64,000 nt of DNA from an uncultured Victivallales bacterium (GCA_903837355.1 CAILUI010000084.1:26376-90375), one strand, 5' to 3'; shown: positions 28,488 through 37,585, counted from the first letter of the stretch. Translations and numbers: made by a program. The notes: generated by a model from the sequence alone, not told the origin.

Positions 28488-29451
28488 GTGAGGCCCCCGC
28501 CGAGCCCCGGAGAGCCTCCCAAAGAAACCGCCTCAATGCCCGGACACGGAACAGCACCGGTTCGTTGAGCTGGCTGGCGTCGCCAAACCAGGGCCACGTC
28601 GCGAGCGACGCTGACATTTCGGCCAGCGCCCGCGCGTGCCGGCCCTGATCGCGGTACATCCACGCACACTGGAATCGGTTGAACGCCAAGACCCGTAGCC
28701 AGAAGAGGAACTGCCAACGGGGTACGAGGGCTTGGTCAAAGGCCTTGCGGATCACCCGACGGCTATTCCGCTTCATCCGGTCTGCGTTCTTGCTCATGCT
28801 TCCCGGATGGTCGCAAACAAGCACCAGCGCCTCGGGAATCAGAAACAGGGGGAAGCAGGCACCAATGCGGATCCACATATCGCGGTCCTCGGAACTCGTC
28901 AAGGTCTCGTCGAAGAGTCCGCAGCGCTCGAAGACCTCCCGGCGAGTAACGACGGCCGAGGGTGAGAAGCACGTGCGCAGGAGGATATCGCGGCACGTCA
29001 ACGCCCCGTGCAGCGCCTGGTCTCGATGGACTCGGGGCGTCGACCGCCCCTGCGGATCAACCCGCCTGGCCTTTGCGGCCACCAGACCATAGGCCACGGG
29101 CGCACCCGCAAACACCTCGAGTACCCGACGGAGAAAACCGGGTTCCCAGCGGTCATCGGCGTCGAGGAATGCCACCAAGGGCTGCGTTGCCGAGCGAATG
29201 CCGGTGTTCCGTGCCGCGGGAAGGCCGGCGTTGGGCTTGTAGAGGTAGCGGATGCGTTCGCCATAGCCCGCCGCCACCGACCGGGTGTCGTCCGTCGAGC
29301 CGTCGTCCACCACGATAACCTCGCACGGGCCCGCAGTCTGATTCAGCACCGAATCGATGGCCGCCGGAAGGAACTGCGCGTAGTTGTAGCAGGGGATAAC
29401 GACAGAAACCCCTTGCGATGAGGCCAACGAGTTAGAGGTGTGCACGTTCAC
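28480..29451 (-). CDS. Glycosyltransferase family 2
   Basis: A 323-residue GT2 protein with VSVVIPCYNYAQFLPAAIDS, VVDDGSTDDTRSV and FLDADDRWEPGF as the nucleotide/metal site, plus SSEDRDMWIRIG typical of the acceptor loop. I place the start at GTG 29451 (second GTG at 29445), because the GT2 fold begins about 13 residues later. The frame stays open to an ATG at 29634, but that extension is only the translation of the two structured repeats at 29515-29624. No strong ribosome binding site is visible, so translation may depend on the structure just upstream. Confidence 0.88.
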   Translation of the reverse strand: MNVHTSNSLASSQGVSVVIPCYNYAQFLPAAIDSVLNQTAGPCEVIVVDDGSTDDTRSVAAGYGERIRYLYKPNAGLPAARNTGIRSATQPLVAFLDADDRWEPGFLRRVLEVFAGAPVAYGLVAAKARRVDPQGRSTPRVHRDQALHGALTCRDILLRTCFSPSAVVTRREVFERCGLFDETLTSSEDRDMWIRIGACFPLFLIPEALVLVCDHPGSMSKNADRMKRNSRRVIRKAFDQALVPRWQFLFWLRVLAFNRFQCAWMYRDQGRHARALAEMSASLATWPWFGDASQLNEPVLFRVRALRRFLWEALRGSAGASHA

Positions 29452-29514
29452 GAGGTACGAAAGGACCGTCTGGAGGGGGCAGGCGTGGCTGGATACGCCG
29501 GCAGGACACGCGGG

Positions 29515-29565
29515 TGGAGATGCGGTGGGCCGCCACCGCTGCGCCCGAGGCCGGGCGCATCTCCA
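29515..29565. repeat. Structured repeat, copy B1 (best three-way-junction example)
   Basis: A 51-nt element with three nested dyads. The outer arms are TGGAGATGCG and CGCATCTCCA. Inside, GCGGTGG and CCACCGC pair around GCCG, and GCGCCCG and CGGGCGC pair around AGGC. The first inner stem shares bases with the outer arm, so the fold is a compact three-way junction or two alternative forms. It lies between the kinase stop and the GT2 start on the minus strand, in the middle of the operon. Confidence 0.85.
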
Positions 29566-29574
29566 GAAGACCGG

Positions 29575-29624
29575 TAGTGATGCGGGGCCACGCCACTGTA
29601 TGCCCGAGGCTGGGCGCATTCCGC
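29575..29624. repeat. Structured repeat, copy B2 (diverged)
   Basis: The second unit of the dimer, 60 bases after B1 and separated by GAAGACCGG. It keeps TGATGCGG at the left, GCCCGAGGCTGGGC as the second hairpin, and GCGCATTCCGC at the right. The first hairpin is weakened. It lies 42 bases beyond the kinase stop. Confidence 0.65.
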
Positions 29625-29666
29625 AGCAGGCCACGCCCCTTGGCTGCGACCAAGCACCGCTCCAGC

Positions 29667-32018
29667 CTACACTTCGGCGGGTTCGGCGGGGGGCGGCGGG
29701 AGCTGCTTCGCGTGGTAACTGCGGTAGTAGTAGTCCGAGTAGTAGTAATAGTGGTAGTAGTAGCCGACATTGCTGAGATCCACGCGGTTGAGCACGAAGC
29801 CAAGGAAATTGGCGCGGTTGGACCTCAGCAGTTCAAGGCTGGCCTTGACTTCACGCATGGGCGTGTACTTGGCCCAGATCACCAGAACCACGCCGTCAAC
29901 ACAGGGCAGGAGATCACAGGCCTCCGACAGGCCCAGTACGGGCGGTGTGTCAATGATGATGTGGTCATACTTCAGCCGCAGTGCAGCCAAACCCTCCGTA
30001 AAACGTGTGCTGGCGAGCAGTTCGGGCAGACCGCTGCCTGAGCGTCCCGTGCCCATCAGGTCGAGGTTCTCGCGATCCGTCGGGAAGCATACGCTTTCCA
30101 CGGTGGTACGCCCACGCAATACATCCTCCAAGCCCTGATTGCCGGATGTCCCTAACTCACGCTGTAACCGCCCACGACGCGCGTCCGCATCAATCAGTAA
30201 CGTCCGCTTACCAGCGCGAGCCAGAGCCATGGCCAAATTGGTCGACACCGCGCTCTTGCCTTCGCGCGGTAGCGAACTCGTCACCATGATCACCTGCCTG
30301 CTGTCGGCGCTGCTACCGCAAGACAGCAGATTCGCCCGGATAATGCGGAAGGTCTCGACCAGCGACCGCTGATCGGCCTCCTCAAGAATGCGGCGCTCCG
30401 TCAACAGGTGGCCCTTGGGCGAGAGGGCACTCTGCGGCACCAACGGCACAATCCCGAGCCCGCGCAACCCCAGCTCATCCTGTGCCACGTCCAACAGGGC
30501 AATGGTCCGATCAAGCGACTCCAGCAGAAACACTACCGCGGTACTCAGAACCACGCCCAGAAACACACACGCGATAAGTAGCTTACCCCGTGGTGGGGAG
30601 ACCGGTAGCTCGAGAGCCTCGGCGTACCCCAGGCTTTGGATACGGACATCCTCTGGCGCTGTGAGGCCATAGTCTAACTGCATCTTGGCGACAGACATCC
30701 GGTCCAGCAACTGGTTGTACTTAGCAGTCCACGGCATGTTCCCGTACTTGAGCTGAACGAACTGCTCCGAAATGGCCTCGTAGCGCTGCCGGACTTCGTC
30801 CACTTTGGGGAGTTTACGCTCCAGATCCTTGCGCTCCTCACCCAGGATGAACTGCTCCCAATCCAGCCGCATCAAGACTGCAGAGTACTTGCCCTTCAGT
30901 TCGACTTCGACACTCTCCAAGCGCCTCATCACGGCTCGCATCTTCGGATGACCAGCCAAATAGGTCTTGCCAATCTCCGCGCGCTGACTATCAAGCAGCA
31001 GTTTCTCTTGGTAGAGACTCTCCCATCCCCCCGTCGAGTCAGTTCCCATTCCAGGAATCACAACGAAGCGCTCGGCACCAGGCTCAGGTTCTGGGCGGTC
31101 AGCGGAGGGCGGGAACTCGACGTCAGCCTCCATGCCCACCACGCCCGCCGGCGGTAACCCGTCGGTCGACGGACGCTCAGACGCCAAGGGCACGGCGCGC
31201 CGTTCCTCGAAGGCGGGGGCCTGGTCAAACACCTGCCCGACTCGTGGCCCGCGCCGCGGCCAGCCCTTGGCGGACAGGACAGAGAGGCGTTCCACGGTCG
31301 TCAGACTGGGCTTCTCAACCGCAGCCCGCAGATCCGCCAACTCGGTAAGGCGACTCTGAACCTCCTGAAGACGCTGGGGGACCCCCTTGTACTCAGCCCA
31401 CGCCGCGCAAACATCGTCCCAGGCATTGCGCTCGCGGAAAGCCTCCTGCTTGGCAGCGTACGCACGCATCTCGGCCTGCATGCGGTCCATCTCCGCACGG
31501 CATACACGGATGGTCTCAAGCCGGTCCTCGCGCCGGCGCAGGTCACGTTCCGCGTAGTACACTTCCATGGCCCGATCGAGCCACTGCGTTGTAAGCTCGG
31601 GATAGTAGGCGTAGATGCGGACCTCAATGTCGGTAAACCCTGGCTCACCGGTCGTGGGCACTCTGACAGCGCGCACCCTCTTCAGGTGCCTATCCCTGAT
31701 CTCATCGTAGTCCCCGGTGATGCCAAGGGTGGCGGCAATCTTCTCCACCATGTACGGCTTTGAGATCTCGGTCATGATGGTGAAGAACTGGGTGTCCCTG
31801 AAGAACTCCTCCTGATTCAGTACGTGACCCGCCGAGGTCACCCGGAACATGGCCTTGGCGCAATAGACCGGCCGCTTGAACACATAGTAGGCCAGTCCCA
31901 GGGTCCAGGAGGCGCACATCAGGAGGACAACCAGGCGCGCGTGCCGCAACCCCAAGGCACACCACTTCTGGAACGTCTCAACACTGACCTGCGGTTTCTT
32001 TGCGCGCGCCGTCGTCAT
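29667..32018 (-). CDS. Wzc-type chain-length determinant fused to BY-family tyrosine kinase
   Basis: A 783-residue inner-membrane co-polymerase. The N-terminal Wzz-like domain starts with a helix (LVVLLMCASWTLGLAYYVF), has a long periplasmic coiled-coil region, and ends with a second helix (LLIACVFLGVVLSTAVVFL). The cytoplasmic kinase follows with Walker A SSLPREGKS (581-589), Walker A' TLLIDADARR (606-615), Walker B HIIIDTPP (686-693) and a C-terminal tyrosine cluster (about 753-769, eleven Tyr in seventeen residues). Cyclic autophosphorylation of such clusters controls polymer length and export. An insert of roughly 90 residues rich in Pro/Glu/Arg lies before the second half of the periplasmic region. 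It is the regulatory partner of the SLBB export protein upstream. Confidence 0.93.
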   Translation of the reverse strand: MTTARAKKPQVSVETFQKWCALGLRHARLVVLLMCASWTLGLAYYVFKRPVYCAKAMFRVTSAGHVLNQEEFFRDTQFFTIMTEISKPYMVEKIAATLGITGDYDEIRDRHLKRVRAVRVPTTGEPGFTDIEVRIYAYYPELTTQWLDRAMEVYYAERDLRRREDRLETIRVCRAEMDRMQAEMRAYAAKQEAFRERNAWDDVCAAWAEYKGVPQRLQEVQSRLTELADLRAAVEKPSLTTVERLSVLSAKGWPRRGPRVGQVFDQAPAFEERRAVPLASERPSTDGLPPAGVVGMEADVEFPPSADRPEPEPGAERFVVIPGMGTDSTGGWESLYQEKLLLDSQRAEIGKTYLAGHPKMRAVMRRLESVEVELKGKYSAVLMRLDWEQFILGEERKDLERKLPKVDEVRQRYEAISEQFVQLKYGNMPWTAKYNQLLDRMSVAKMQLDYGLTAPEDVRIQSLGYAEALELPVSPPRGKLLIACVFLGVVLSTAVVFLLESLDRTIALLDVAQDELGLRGLGIVPLVPQSALSPKGHLLTERRILEEADQRSLVETFRIIRANLLSCGSSADSRQVIMVTSSLPREGKSAVSTNLAMALARAGKRTLLIDADARRGRLQRELGTSGNQGLEDVLRGRTTVESVCFPTDRENLDLMGTGRSGSGLPELLASTRFTEGLAALRLKYDHIIIDTPPVLGLSEACDLLPCVDGVVLVIWAKYTPMREVKASLELLRSNRANFLGFVLNRVDLSNVGYYYHYYYYSDYYYRSYHAKQLPPPPAEPAEV

Positions 32019-32038
32019 GTGATCCTACGATCCAGTCC

Positions 32039-33643
32039 TCAGAAACTGAAGAACTTCTCGGGCACCGTCACCACGTCATTGTCCTTGAGAATAAGGTCCG
32101 GGATGACGCCCTTGTTGACCAGCTTCATGTTCACCGGGATGCGGTTACGGATGCCATTCCCCATGTCCCGCAGCACATAGACCCCCGCCTGGTTGGCGAA
32201 GCGGCCGTAGCCGCCGTTGTGCAGAAGAACCTGCAGGACCGTCACCTCGCCGTCTACGCCATTGATCACGGCGGGACCTGGCTTCTTCACATTCCCAGCC
32301 AAGTAGACACGCAGCGGCGAGAGAACCACGCGAGCATCCTTGCCGTACAGGACCAGGATGTCCTCGCCGAGCAGGTTCACGTCCTCCTCCTCGCCCCGCA
32401 TGATGGCGCCCAGATTGAGGACCTGGCGCATCGTGCGCTCCCGCTCGATACGGACCAACTCCAGCGTCGTCAAGTCCGCGTTGCGGTTGGGACCCTCACA
32501 ATGCCGGATGGCCGCCAGAACCGTCATCCGCGACGGCGGAACCAACTTCACGGTGCCAGGCTTAAGCACGTTTCCCTGCACGTAGATGAGTTGAGTCGTC
32601 CGGTTCTGCTCCGTCCGGCGGTCATGTTCGCCTGTTCCTTTGGCCGGCACGATGACGATATCATTGGACTTGAGGGTGAAGTCCGGAGTGAGGCCAGCGC
32701 CGTCCATGATGGCCTTGACGTTGATCGTCTCGATCAGCGCACGCCCGTCAACAAGCCGCAGAACCTGGACCCGCTCAAGGTCCGCGTAATCGGTCAGGGC
32801 GGTGCGCAGCATCAGGGTCACGACGGTCGGTTCATAACCATCGGGAATGGGCCAAGGCCCAGACCGGTTAACCTCGCCGGTGATGTACAGGTAGTTCAGA
32901 CTGGCCTCTGGCGCCTGGGTCTGACTCACGCGGTCGAGGGTTACGGTCGCATTGCGCAACTGGTTCCGGCCCAGTTCGTCGCGGATGGACTGTTCAACCA
33001 CGTTCAGCGTCTTTCCGGCAACGTAGATCTTCGGCAGACGAGGGATGACGATGTAACCACCGGCCCGGACCTGATAGATACCATTGAATGCGTCGTCTTC
33101 AGCGACGTACAGTTCCAGCATATCACCCGGGACGAGCATGTCCGTAGCGCCGCGACCGCGGGCCTCCTCGGCAACCGCCTTCAGGAGTGCCTCCTCCTCG
33201 CCGGCGACCTTGCTCAGGGTCGCCTGGGTATCCGCCTTACGGGACTCCCAAGCCTTGACTTCGCGTGACCACTTATCAATCTCCTGCGCATAGGTTTCGT
33301 CCTTGCCATCCGGGGCGCCGCGGCCGGCGAGCTTTGTCTTGGCCCAGGAGATCTTGGCATCGACATAGGTCTGCTCGCTCTGCAAGGCCCGGCGCCGTGC
33401 CGCCAGGGCCTCGAGCTGGCTCTGCAGGCCGGCCATCGAGCGCTGTTCCTCGCTGGAGACCTCGTAGGACTTGGCTACCCCTTGGATATCCTTGCGGTCG
33501 GCGGCTGCATCATTAACCTGGTCTGCGGCTGGGGCATTTGCGTCCTGCGCCCGCAAGGGCGCGGCGAACACCAAGGTGAGCGCCAGCGTCGCCACGGCGG
33601 AACTCGTCATTGCCTGGTACAGGCGGGTTACACACCTTCTCAC
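32039..33643 (-). CDS. Polysaccharide export outer-membrane protein with SLBB domains
   Basis: A 534-residue Wza-like protein. After a signal sequence (SAVATLALTLVFAAPLRAQ) there is an alpha-helical region of about 130 residues (coiled-coil-like, rich in Glu/Lys/Ala). A Poly_export domain follows, beginning DMLVPGDMLELYVAEDD, and then several SLBB repeats (for example YVQGNVLKPGTVKL and YLAGNVKKPGPAVI). It forms the periplasmic and outer-membrane channel of the export machine. I place the start at GTG 33643 because a perfect AAGGAGGA lies 7 bases upstream; the frame is open to 33676. The N-terminal coiled coil is longer than in E. coli Wza. Confidence 0.93.
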   Translation of the reverse strand: MRRCVTRLYQAMTSSAVATLALTLVFAAPLRAQDANAPAADQVNDAAADRKDIQGVAKSYEVSSEEQRSMAGLQSQLEALAARRRALQSEQTYVDAKISWAKTKLAGRGAPDGKDETYAQEIDKWSREVKAWESRKADTQATLSKVAGEEEALLKAVAEEARGRGATDMLVPGDMLELYVAEDDAFNGIYQVRAGGYIVIPRLPKIYVAGKTLNVVEQSIRDELGRNQLRNATVTLDRVSQTQAPEASLNYLYITGEVNRSGPWPIPDGYEPTVVTLMLRTALTDYADLERVQVLRLVDGRALIETINVKAIMDGAGLTPDFTLKSNDIVIVPAKGTGEHDRRTEQNRTTQLIYVQGNVLKPGTVKLVPPSRMTVLAAIRHCEGPNRNADLTTLELVRIERERTMRQVLNLGAIMRGEEEDVNLLGEDILVLYGKDARVVLSPLRVYLAGNVKKPGPAVINGVDGEVTVLQVLLHNGGYGRFANQAGVYVLRDMGNGIRNRIPVNMKLVNKGVIPDLILKDNDVVTVPEKFFSF

Positions 33644-33650
33644 GGGACCA

Positions 33651-33658
33651 TCCTCCTT
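33651..33658 (-). promoter_or_regulatory. Strong ribosome binding site deciding the SLBB protein start
   Basis: The minus strand reads AAGGAGGA here, an almost complete anti-Shine-Dalgarno match. It lies 7 bases before GTG 33643 and rules out the upstream in-frame GTG at 33676. Confidence 0.8.
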
Positions 33659-33723
33659 GTTGTCCTGGGACCGCACTTACGCATGCCTATGCCAACCTAA
33701 CATCCGTTCTCTTGATAACTACC

Positions 33724-35715
33724 TCAACGGTCGACACCGAAGAGCTTGCCGATGGTCATGCCGTCGAGGTCCTTGACCGCAGTCAGCACCAGAAGATTCT
33801 CGATATATCTCTCATCGTGGTCCGCCACGTCGCGGCAACGGAGACGGTAGGTGATGCTCCAGTTGCCCTTATGGCGATACAGATCGATATCGATGGACAC
33901 GTCCTGATCCTCGGTATTACCGTTCTCTTCCCACGTATATTTGTAGCGCACCCGCACGCGCGGAGCAATGCGCCAACGGAGGTCAATCTGGTGGCGCCAG
34001 TCGGGGTCCTGCTTGCCGATACCTTCGTCCCACTCCTGTTCGTAGTAGGAGCGCCAGGCGGCCGCAAAGTTACTCTGCGTGTAGCTCAGGCTGCCGCCAA
34101 CCCCCCACTGCTCCTCGTCCTCGCCGTTGGTCCCGTAATCCTCCAGCGAGGTGCGAGCGGCCGCAAGACTGGCGGCAACGTGGGGCCCTAGGCCCTGGCG
34201 CAGGCGGTAGACGAACTGCTTCCGGAGTTCGTCGTCAGGTTCGGAGACGTACCGGGCCACATCGAGGGACTGCGTAGTCAGGGGGCGTGGCTGATGCGTA
34301 AGTCGGAACTCGTAGAGGGTGTCCCGCTCGTCCTCCTCGCCGGTGACTGAACGGATATGCTGGCCAACATTCCCATGCATGTAGACATAGTCGGTGATGC
34401 GTCCAGGCCCCAGGACCCCGACGCGCAGAGTCTGGTCCCAGCGACGGTCGTCGCTGTCCCGCGCCACGGTGTAACTGGTGTAGGGCTTGAAGCGCATATC
34501 GGGGTAGTCCATGAAGAGGCCGGTGGTCACGCCGGTGTAGGCGTCGGAATCGTCCTCACGCGCGGCATCCTCGTCCTCAGCGTACCAGTAATTGGAATCC
34601 GTCCGGAAGACGCGGAGCAGGGGCCGGATAGCACCGGTTGAGCGCGACAGAGTCAGCGATAGGTTGTTCGTGAACTCCAGGTTGGCACTGGCGTCCTCAT
34701 CGTCACTGCTGCTGTAGTCCCGGTTGCTGGAGGTGCGATCCCATGAGGAGATGGTGTCAACCTCGCTGCCGGACTCGCCAAGTTCGCCCGTAGCGCCACC
34801 GAAACTGTAGCCCGAACCGCGGGCGACGCGGCGGTAGTCGCTGGCCGCGTAGTCGTTGAACCGCGAGCCCTCTACCCCCGGGTTCACGGCGAGTTCAAGC
34901 ATGGTCAGCTCCTCCTCGAGGTAGCTGTCAAAGTGCTGATTGGGAATGAAGTCACGCACACCGAAACTGTCTCGCAGGGAGAGGTTCCAGTTCCCAAGGT
35001 CAAACCCGGTGGAGATCGAGCCATGGAGGTTCGAGAGACTGCTGGCCAGGGGATCATACCCGCCATCGGCACCCATGGCGAAGGCCAGCTTGTCGCGCGA
35101 CATGCCGAACCCGTTCACCCCCGCCTTACTCTCAAAGGGCAGGACGATCAGATTGCCTTCGAGGGCCAACTGGGTGGAGTCGCTCAACTCCCACATGGCG
35201 CGAATACCCTCAACGGCGAAGATGCTCACGGCAGCAGGATGGCGGTCATGGCGCGTACGGTCCTCGTTATCGGTGATCAGCACCGACGCTACCAGCCGCT
35301 CCGCGTCCAGTTTGAGAGGCCCCAGGGCCAGCAGGACATCCTCGGGCTTGCTGCCCTCGATGAAGGGGACGTCGACATCCGTCCACGTTGACATCGTGGG
35401 CAGACCCAGCGAGAGGTTGAGGCTGGGTAAGTCCAGGTCGGCCACATTGCCGGCACGGACCTCAGGGTCAACGTAGTAGTTCCGTCGGCCGTAGAGGTTA
35501 GCGTCGGCACTCAGGGGTTGCGTGGAGCCGCTCCGCCAGGAGGTATCCACGGATTCCGTCGAGGCGAGTCCCAGCGCGCTCTCATGGACGCCCGCGACCG
35601 GTTCGCCGATGCCCGTGGCGGACAGGGTTAACCAACCCAACGCCACAAGCTGGGTCAGGGATGAACCCCACACCCTGTTAGCACACCGGTTGAACCTCAC
35701 TGCGGGATCCCTCAC
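33724..35715 (-). CDS. Predicted outer-membrane beta-barrel-like protein of the exopolysaccharide locus
   Basis: About 663 residues. After an N-terminal hydrophobic segment (LTQLVALGWLTLSATGIGEP, probable signal) the protein is almost entirely alternating beta-strand sequence with aromatic girdles. Examples are WNLSLRDSFGVRDFIPN, FAAAWRSYYEQEWDEGIG, VRVRYKYTWEENGN and NWSITYRLRC. A middle stretch is very rich in Asp/Ser/Glu (around SSSDDEDAS). It could correspond to the large outer-membrane proteins that accompany PEP-CTERM exopolysaccharide systems, and may help polymer leave the cell. The start is GTG 35715 with AAGAGG upstream. It does not end in the usual terminal Phe, so barrel assembly is inferred from strand pattern only. 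Confidence 0.65.
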   Translation of the reverse strand: MRDPAVRFNRCANRVWGSSLTQLVALGWLTLSATGIGEPVAGVHESALGLASTESVDTSWRSGSTQPLSADANLYGRRNYYVDPEVRAGNVADLDLPSLNLSLGLPTMSTWTDVDVPFIEGSKPEDVLLALGPLKLDAERLVASVLITDNEDRTRHDRHPAAVSIFAVEGIRAMWELSDSTQLALEGNLIVLPFESKAGVNGFGMSRDKLAFAMGADGGYDPLASSLSNLHGSISTGFDLGNWNLSLRDSFGVRDFIPNQHFDSYLEEELTMLELAVNPGVEGSRFNDYAASDYRRVARGSGYSFGGATGELGESGSEVDTISSWDRTSSNRDYSSSDDEDASANLEFTNNLSLTLSRSTGAIRPLLRVFRTDSNYWYAEDEDAAREDDSDAYTGVTTGLFMDYPDMRFKPYTSYTVARDSDDRRWDQTLRVGVLGPGRITDYVYMHGNVGQHIRSVTGEEDERDTLYEFRLTHQPRPLTTQSLDVARYVSEPDDELRKQFVYRLRQGLGPHVAASLAAARTSLEDYGTNGEDEEQWGVGGSLSYTQSNFAAAWRSYYEQEWDEGIGKQDPDWRHQIDLRWRIAPRVRVRYKYTWEENGNTEDQDVSIDIDLYRHKGNWSITYRLRCRDVADHDERYIENLLVLTAVKDLDGMTIGKLFGVDR

Positions 35716-35784
35716 GAAAACAGCCTCTTATCCTCGACGGAGGGTTTCATGGCCGGACCGTCCCCCCTGCCGACAGGCGTCCGC

Positions 35785-36063
35785 CTAGCCTCTTGGCTTA
35801 CGCCAGATTCCGAGCAACGGAAAGAGCTCCTCCCCCAACGAAAAAGGCAGATAAACCGCCAGGCCAACCAGCGGCACGCCCACCACCAGCGCCGTCCAGA
35901 AGGTCTTACGCCACCGACTGAAGGGCCGGCTCCATACCGACATCAGAGCACAGATCACGGTCAGGACCCAGATAACGGTGGCACAGACCCAAACGCCCGA
36001 ATAGAACAAGCACGGTGACTCGAGAGTGAACAGTCGGCCTAGAACTGCCAGTATCTGCTGCAT
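35785..36063 (-). CDS. Small membrane protein of unknown function
   Basis: A 92-residue protein with two clear hydrophobic helices, GVWVCATVIWVLTVICALMS and TFWTALVVGVPLVGLAVYLP, joined by a basic loop (RPFSRWRKT). The topology suggests both ends face one side of the inner membrane. It sits between the EEP-family gene and the outer-membrane protein gene, both on the same strand. I do not recognise a family. The dual-helix pattern and clean start (ATG 36063) make it a likely real gene. Confidence 0.6.
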   Translation of the reverse strand: MQQILAVLGRLFTLESPCLFYSGVWVCATVIWVLTVICALMSVWSRPFSRWRKTFWTALVVGVPLVGLAVYLPFSLGEELFPLLGIWRKPRG

Positions 36064-36137
36064 GGGTTCCCCGCAACTGCTCCCGTCCTATCGTGTCCTG
36101 GCGCTTGGGGCACACTTCCGGCCTTCACCGGCCAACC

Positions 36138-37334
36138 TCACCCTCTTCGTTGTAACCGCGTCGCCAGGGCGCGATGCTGTGCCCGACTGGCAGGTTCTAC
36201 TGTAGCCGTACTAGGCCTCAGGCTTTGACTGCACAGAATATAGTCCAACCGTAACCACGGGCCGAATAGCGTCAACGGATTTCGGGTCGTGCCTGGAAAC
36301 GTAAATCCACAGCCCCACCCACTTGCCGCGTACGCATCGCTCAAGCCATCCGTCACTTGCCTATACATATAACCCCAGTGCGGCATATTCAAGTCCCCCG
36401 CCACAATTGTGGGCGAAGCCTCCTTGGCGATGCGTCGTTTCAGAGCCGCTGTGAGGCCAAGGCGGGAGGTCAGCGTCGGACCCACGGCAAGCCTACTGTC
36501 GGTTCCGAACCAGCCATGAGAACGGACGCATTCCTTCAGCAGTCCGACTCCCATGAGACGCTGCAATTCGCGGCGCGGCGTCGGCATGTGCACCGCGTAG
36601 ACGACCAACGGCCCGCCCCCCCAGTCCAGTTCGAAGCGCGCCGCGACCGGACGGCCCTGCCAGAGCGCGTCGGCAACGGAGCCAGCGGAGCGGATGGGCA
36701 GGCGACTGATGACGACGAACTCGCCATCGCTTTGGACGTGCCGGTCGGGGTACTGACGAGCGTAGGCACCGCCATGGTTGGCGGCATCCTGTAGAACGAT
36801 GACATCGGGGTCTTCTTTGTCCACGAAGGGCGTGAGTCGGACGTTGTTTCGCTGACCGATGTTACAGGTCATGACGACGACGCTGGACGAGCTCTGATCC
36901 GAAGTCCTGAACGGCACGCTGAAGCCCATGTAGACGAAGACGATCACGCCGGCCGTCATGGCATCCACGAGCAGGGACAAGGGACATAGCAGCAAGCCCG
37001 CTGGAGCCAGCAGGAGCAGCGGCAGAAGGCTGAACTGAGGTGGCATGTACAGCGCCGGCCAGAGCAACCACCACCGTTCGCCGACCAAGCGGAACAGGAG
37101 CAGTACCGAGGCCACACAGGCCAGATACGTCACGGCCGTTCCCAGTACGGACCACCACAGGAACCGCGCCAAGCGCTGCAGTCCCGGACACGGTCGTGCG
37201 TCCCGGTGCCACGCACGCCTGAGGCGTTGGAGTAGCCACTCGGCCGGGCTGCAGGTGACTCCTGACAGACCGGCCCAGCGTGCCAGCGTCCGTGGCGACC
37301 ACGAGGTCATAGATGTGAGCGCGCTCCGCCTCAT
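36138..37334 (-). CDS. Membrane-anchored endonuclease/exonuclease/phosphatase (EEP) family protein
   Basis: A 398-residue protein. The first ~140 residues hold about three transmembrane helices (FLWWSVLGTAVTYLACVASV, the Leu/Pro-rich FSLLPLLLLAPAGLLLCPLS, and DAMTAGVIVFVYMGF). The EEP fold follows: VVMTCNIGQ, DVIVLQDA, VVYAVHMPTP, TIVAGDLNMPHWG, LRLDYILCS. The catalytic-type Asn, Asp and His are present, though the classic QE block reads LQDA. EEP proteins with this topology can hydrolyse phosphodiesters in lipids or nucleic acids. At the head of an exopolysaccharide operon, a role on lipid-linked intermediates is possible but unproven. Confidence 0.8.
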   Translation of the reverse strand: MRRSALTSMTSWSPRTLARWAGLSGVTCSPAEWLLQRLRRAWHRDARPCPGLQRLARFLWWSVLGTAVTYLACVASVLLLFRLVGERWWLLWPALYMPPQFSLLPLLLLAPAGLLLCPLSLLVDAMTAGVIVFVYMGFSVPFRTSDQSSSSVVVMTCNIGQRNNVRLTPFVDKEDPDVIVLQDAANHGGAYARQYPDRHVQSDGEFVVISRLPIRSAGSVADALWQGRPVAARFELDWGGGPLVVYAVHMPTPRRELQRLMGVGLLKECVRSHGWFGTDSRLAVGPTLTSRLGLTAALKRRIAKEASPTIVAGDLNMPHWGYMYRQVTDGLSDAYAASGWGCGFTFPGTTRNPLTLFGPWLRLDYILCSQSLRPSTATVEPASRAQHRALATRLQRRG

Positions 37335-37585
37335 GCGTTATGCACGCAGCTCCAGACTGTGCACAGCCCACTCCACCGGCGGAACACCCATGCGGGCCCG
37401 GGCTGAAGGCAGAAGGGATGCCGGAGGCCTGGGCATTGGCGGGCTAACCTATCGCCGTCGGGCGCAGTTTCCATCCGCGCGGACACAAGGCTGCGAGTCC
37501 CTGGGGAACTCCCCGCCGCGGGCGCCATTCTGCAACGGCCCGACGCGCACTGCCCCTGCACAGGTCCGCACCACCAGCGTGCGTC

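Noticed and set aside
29452..29634. N-terminal extension of the GT2 gene to ATG 29634
   Set aside because: The extension only translates the two structured repeats; the same peptide wording (RWRPTASP) appears when the A array is translated.
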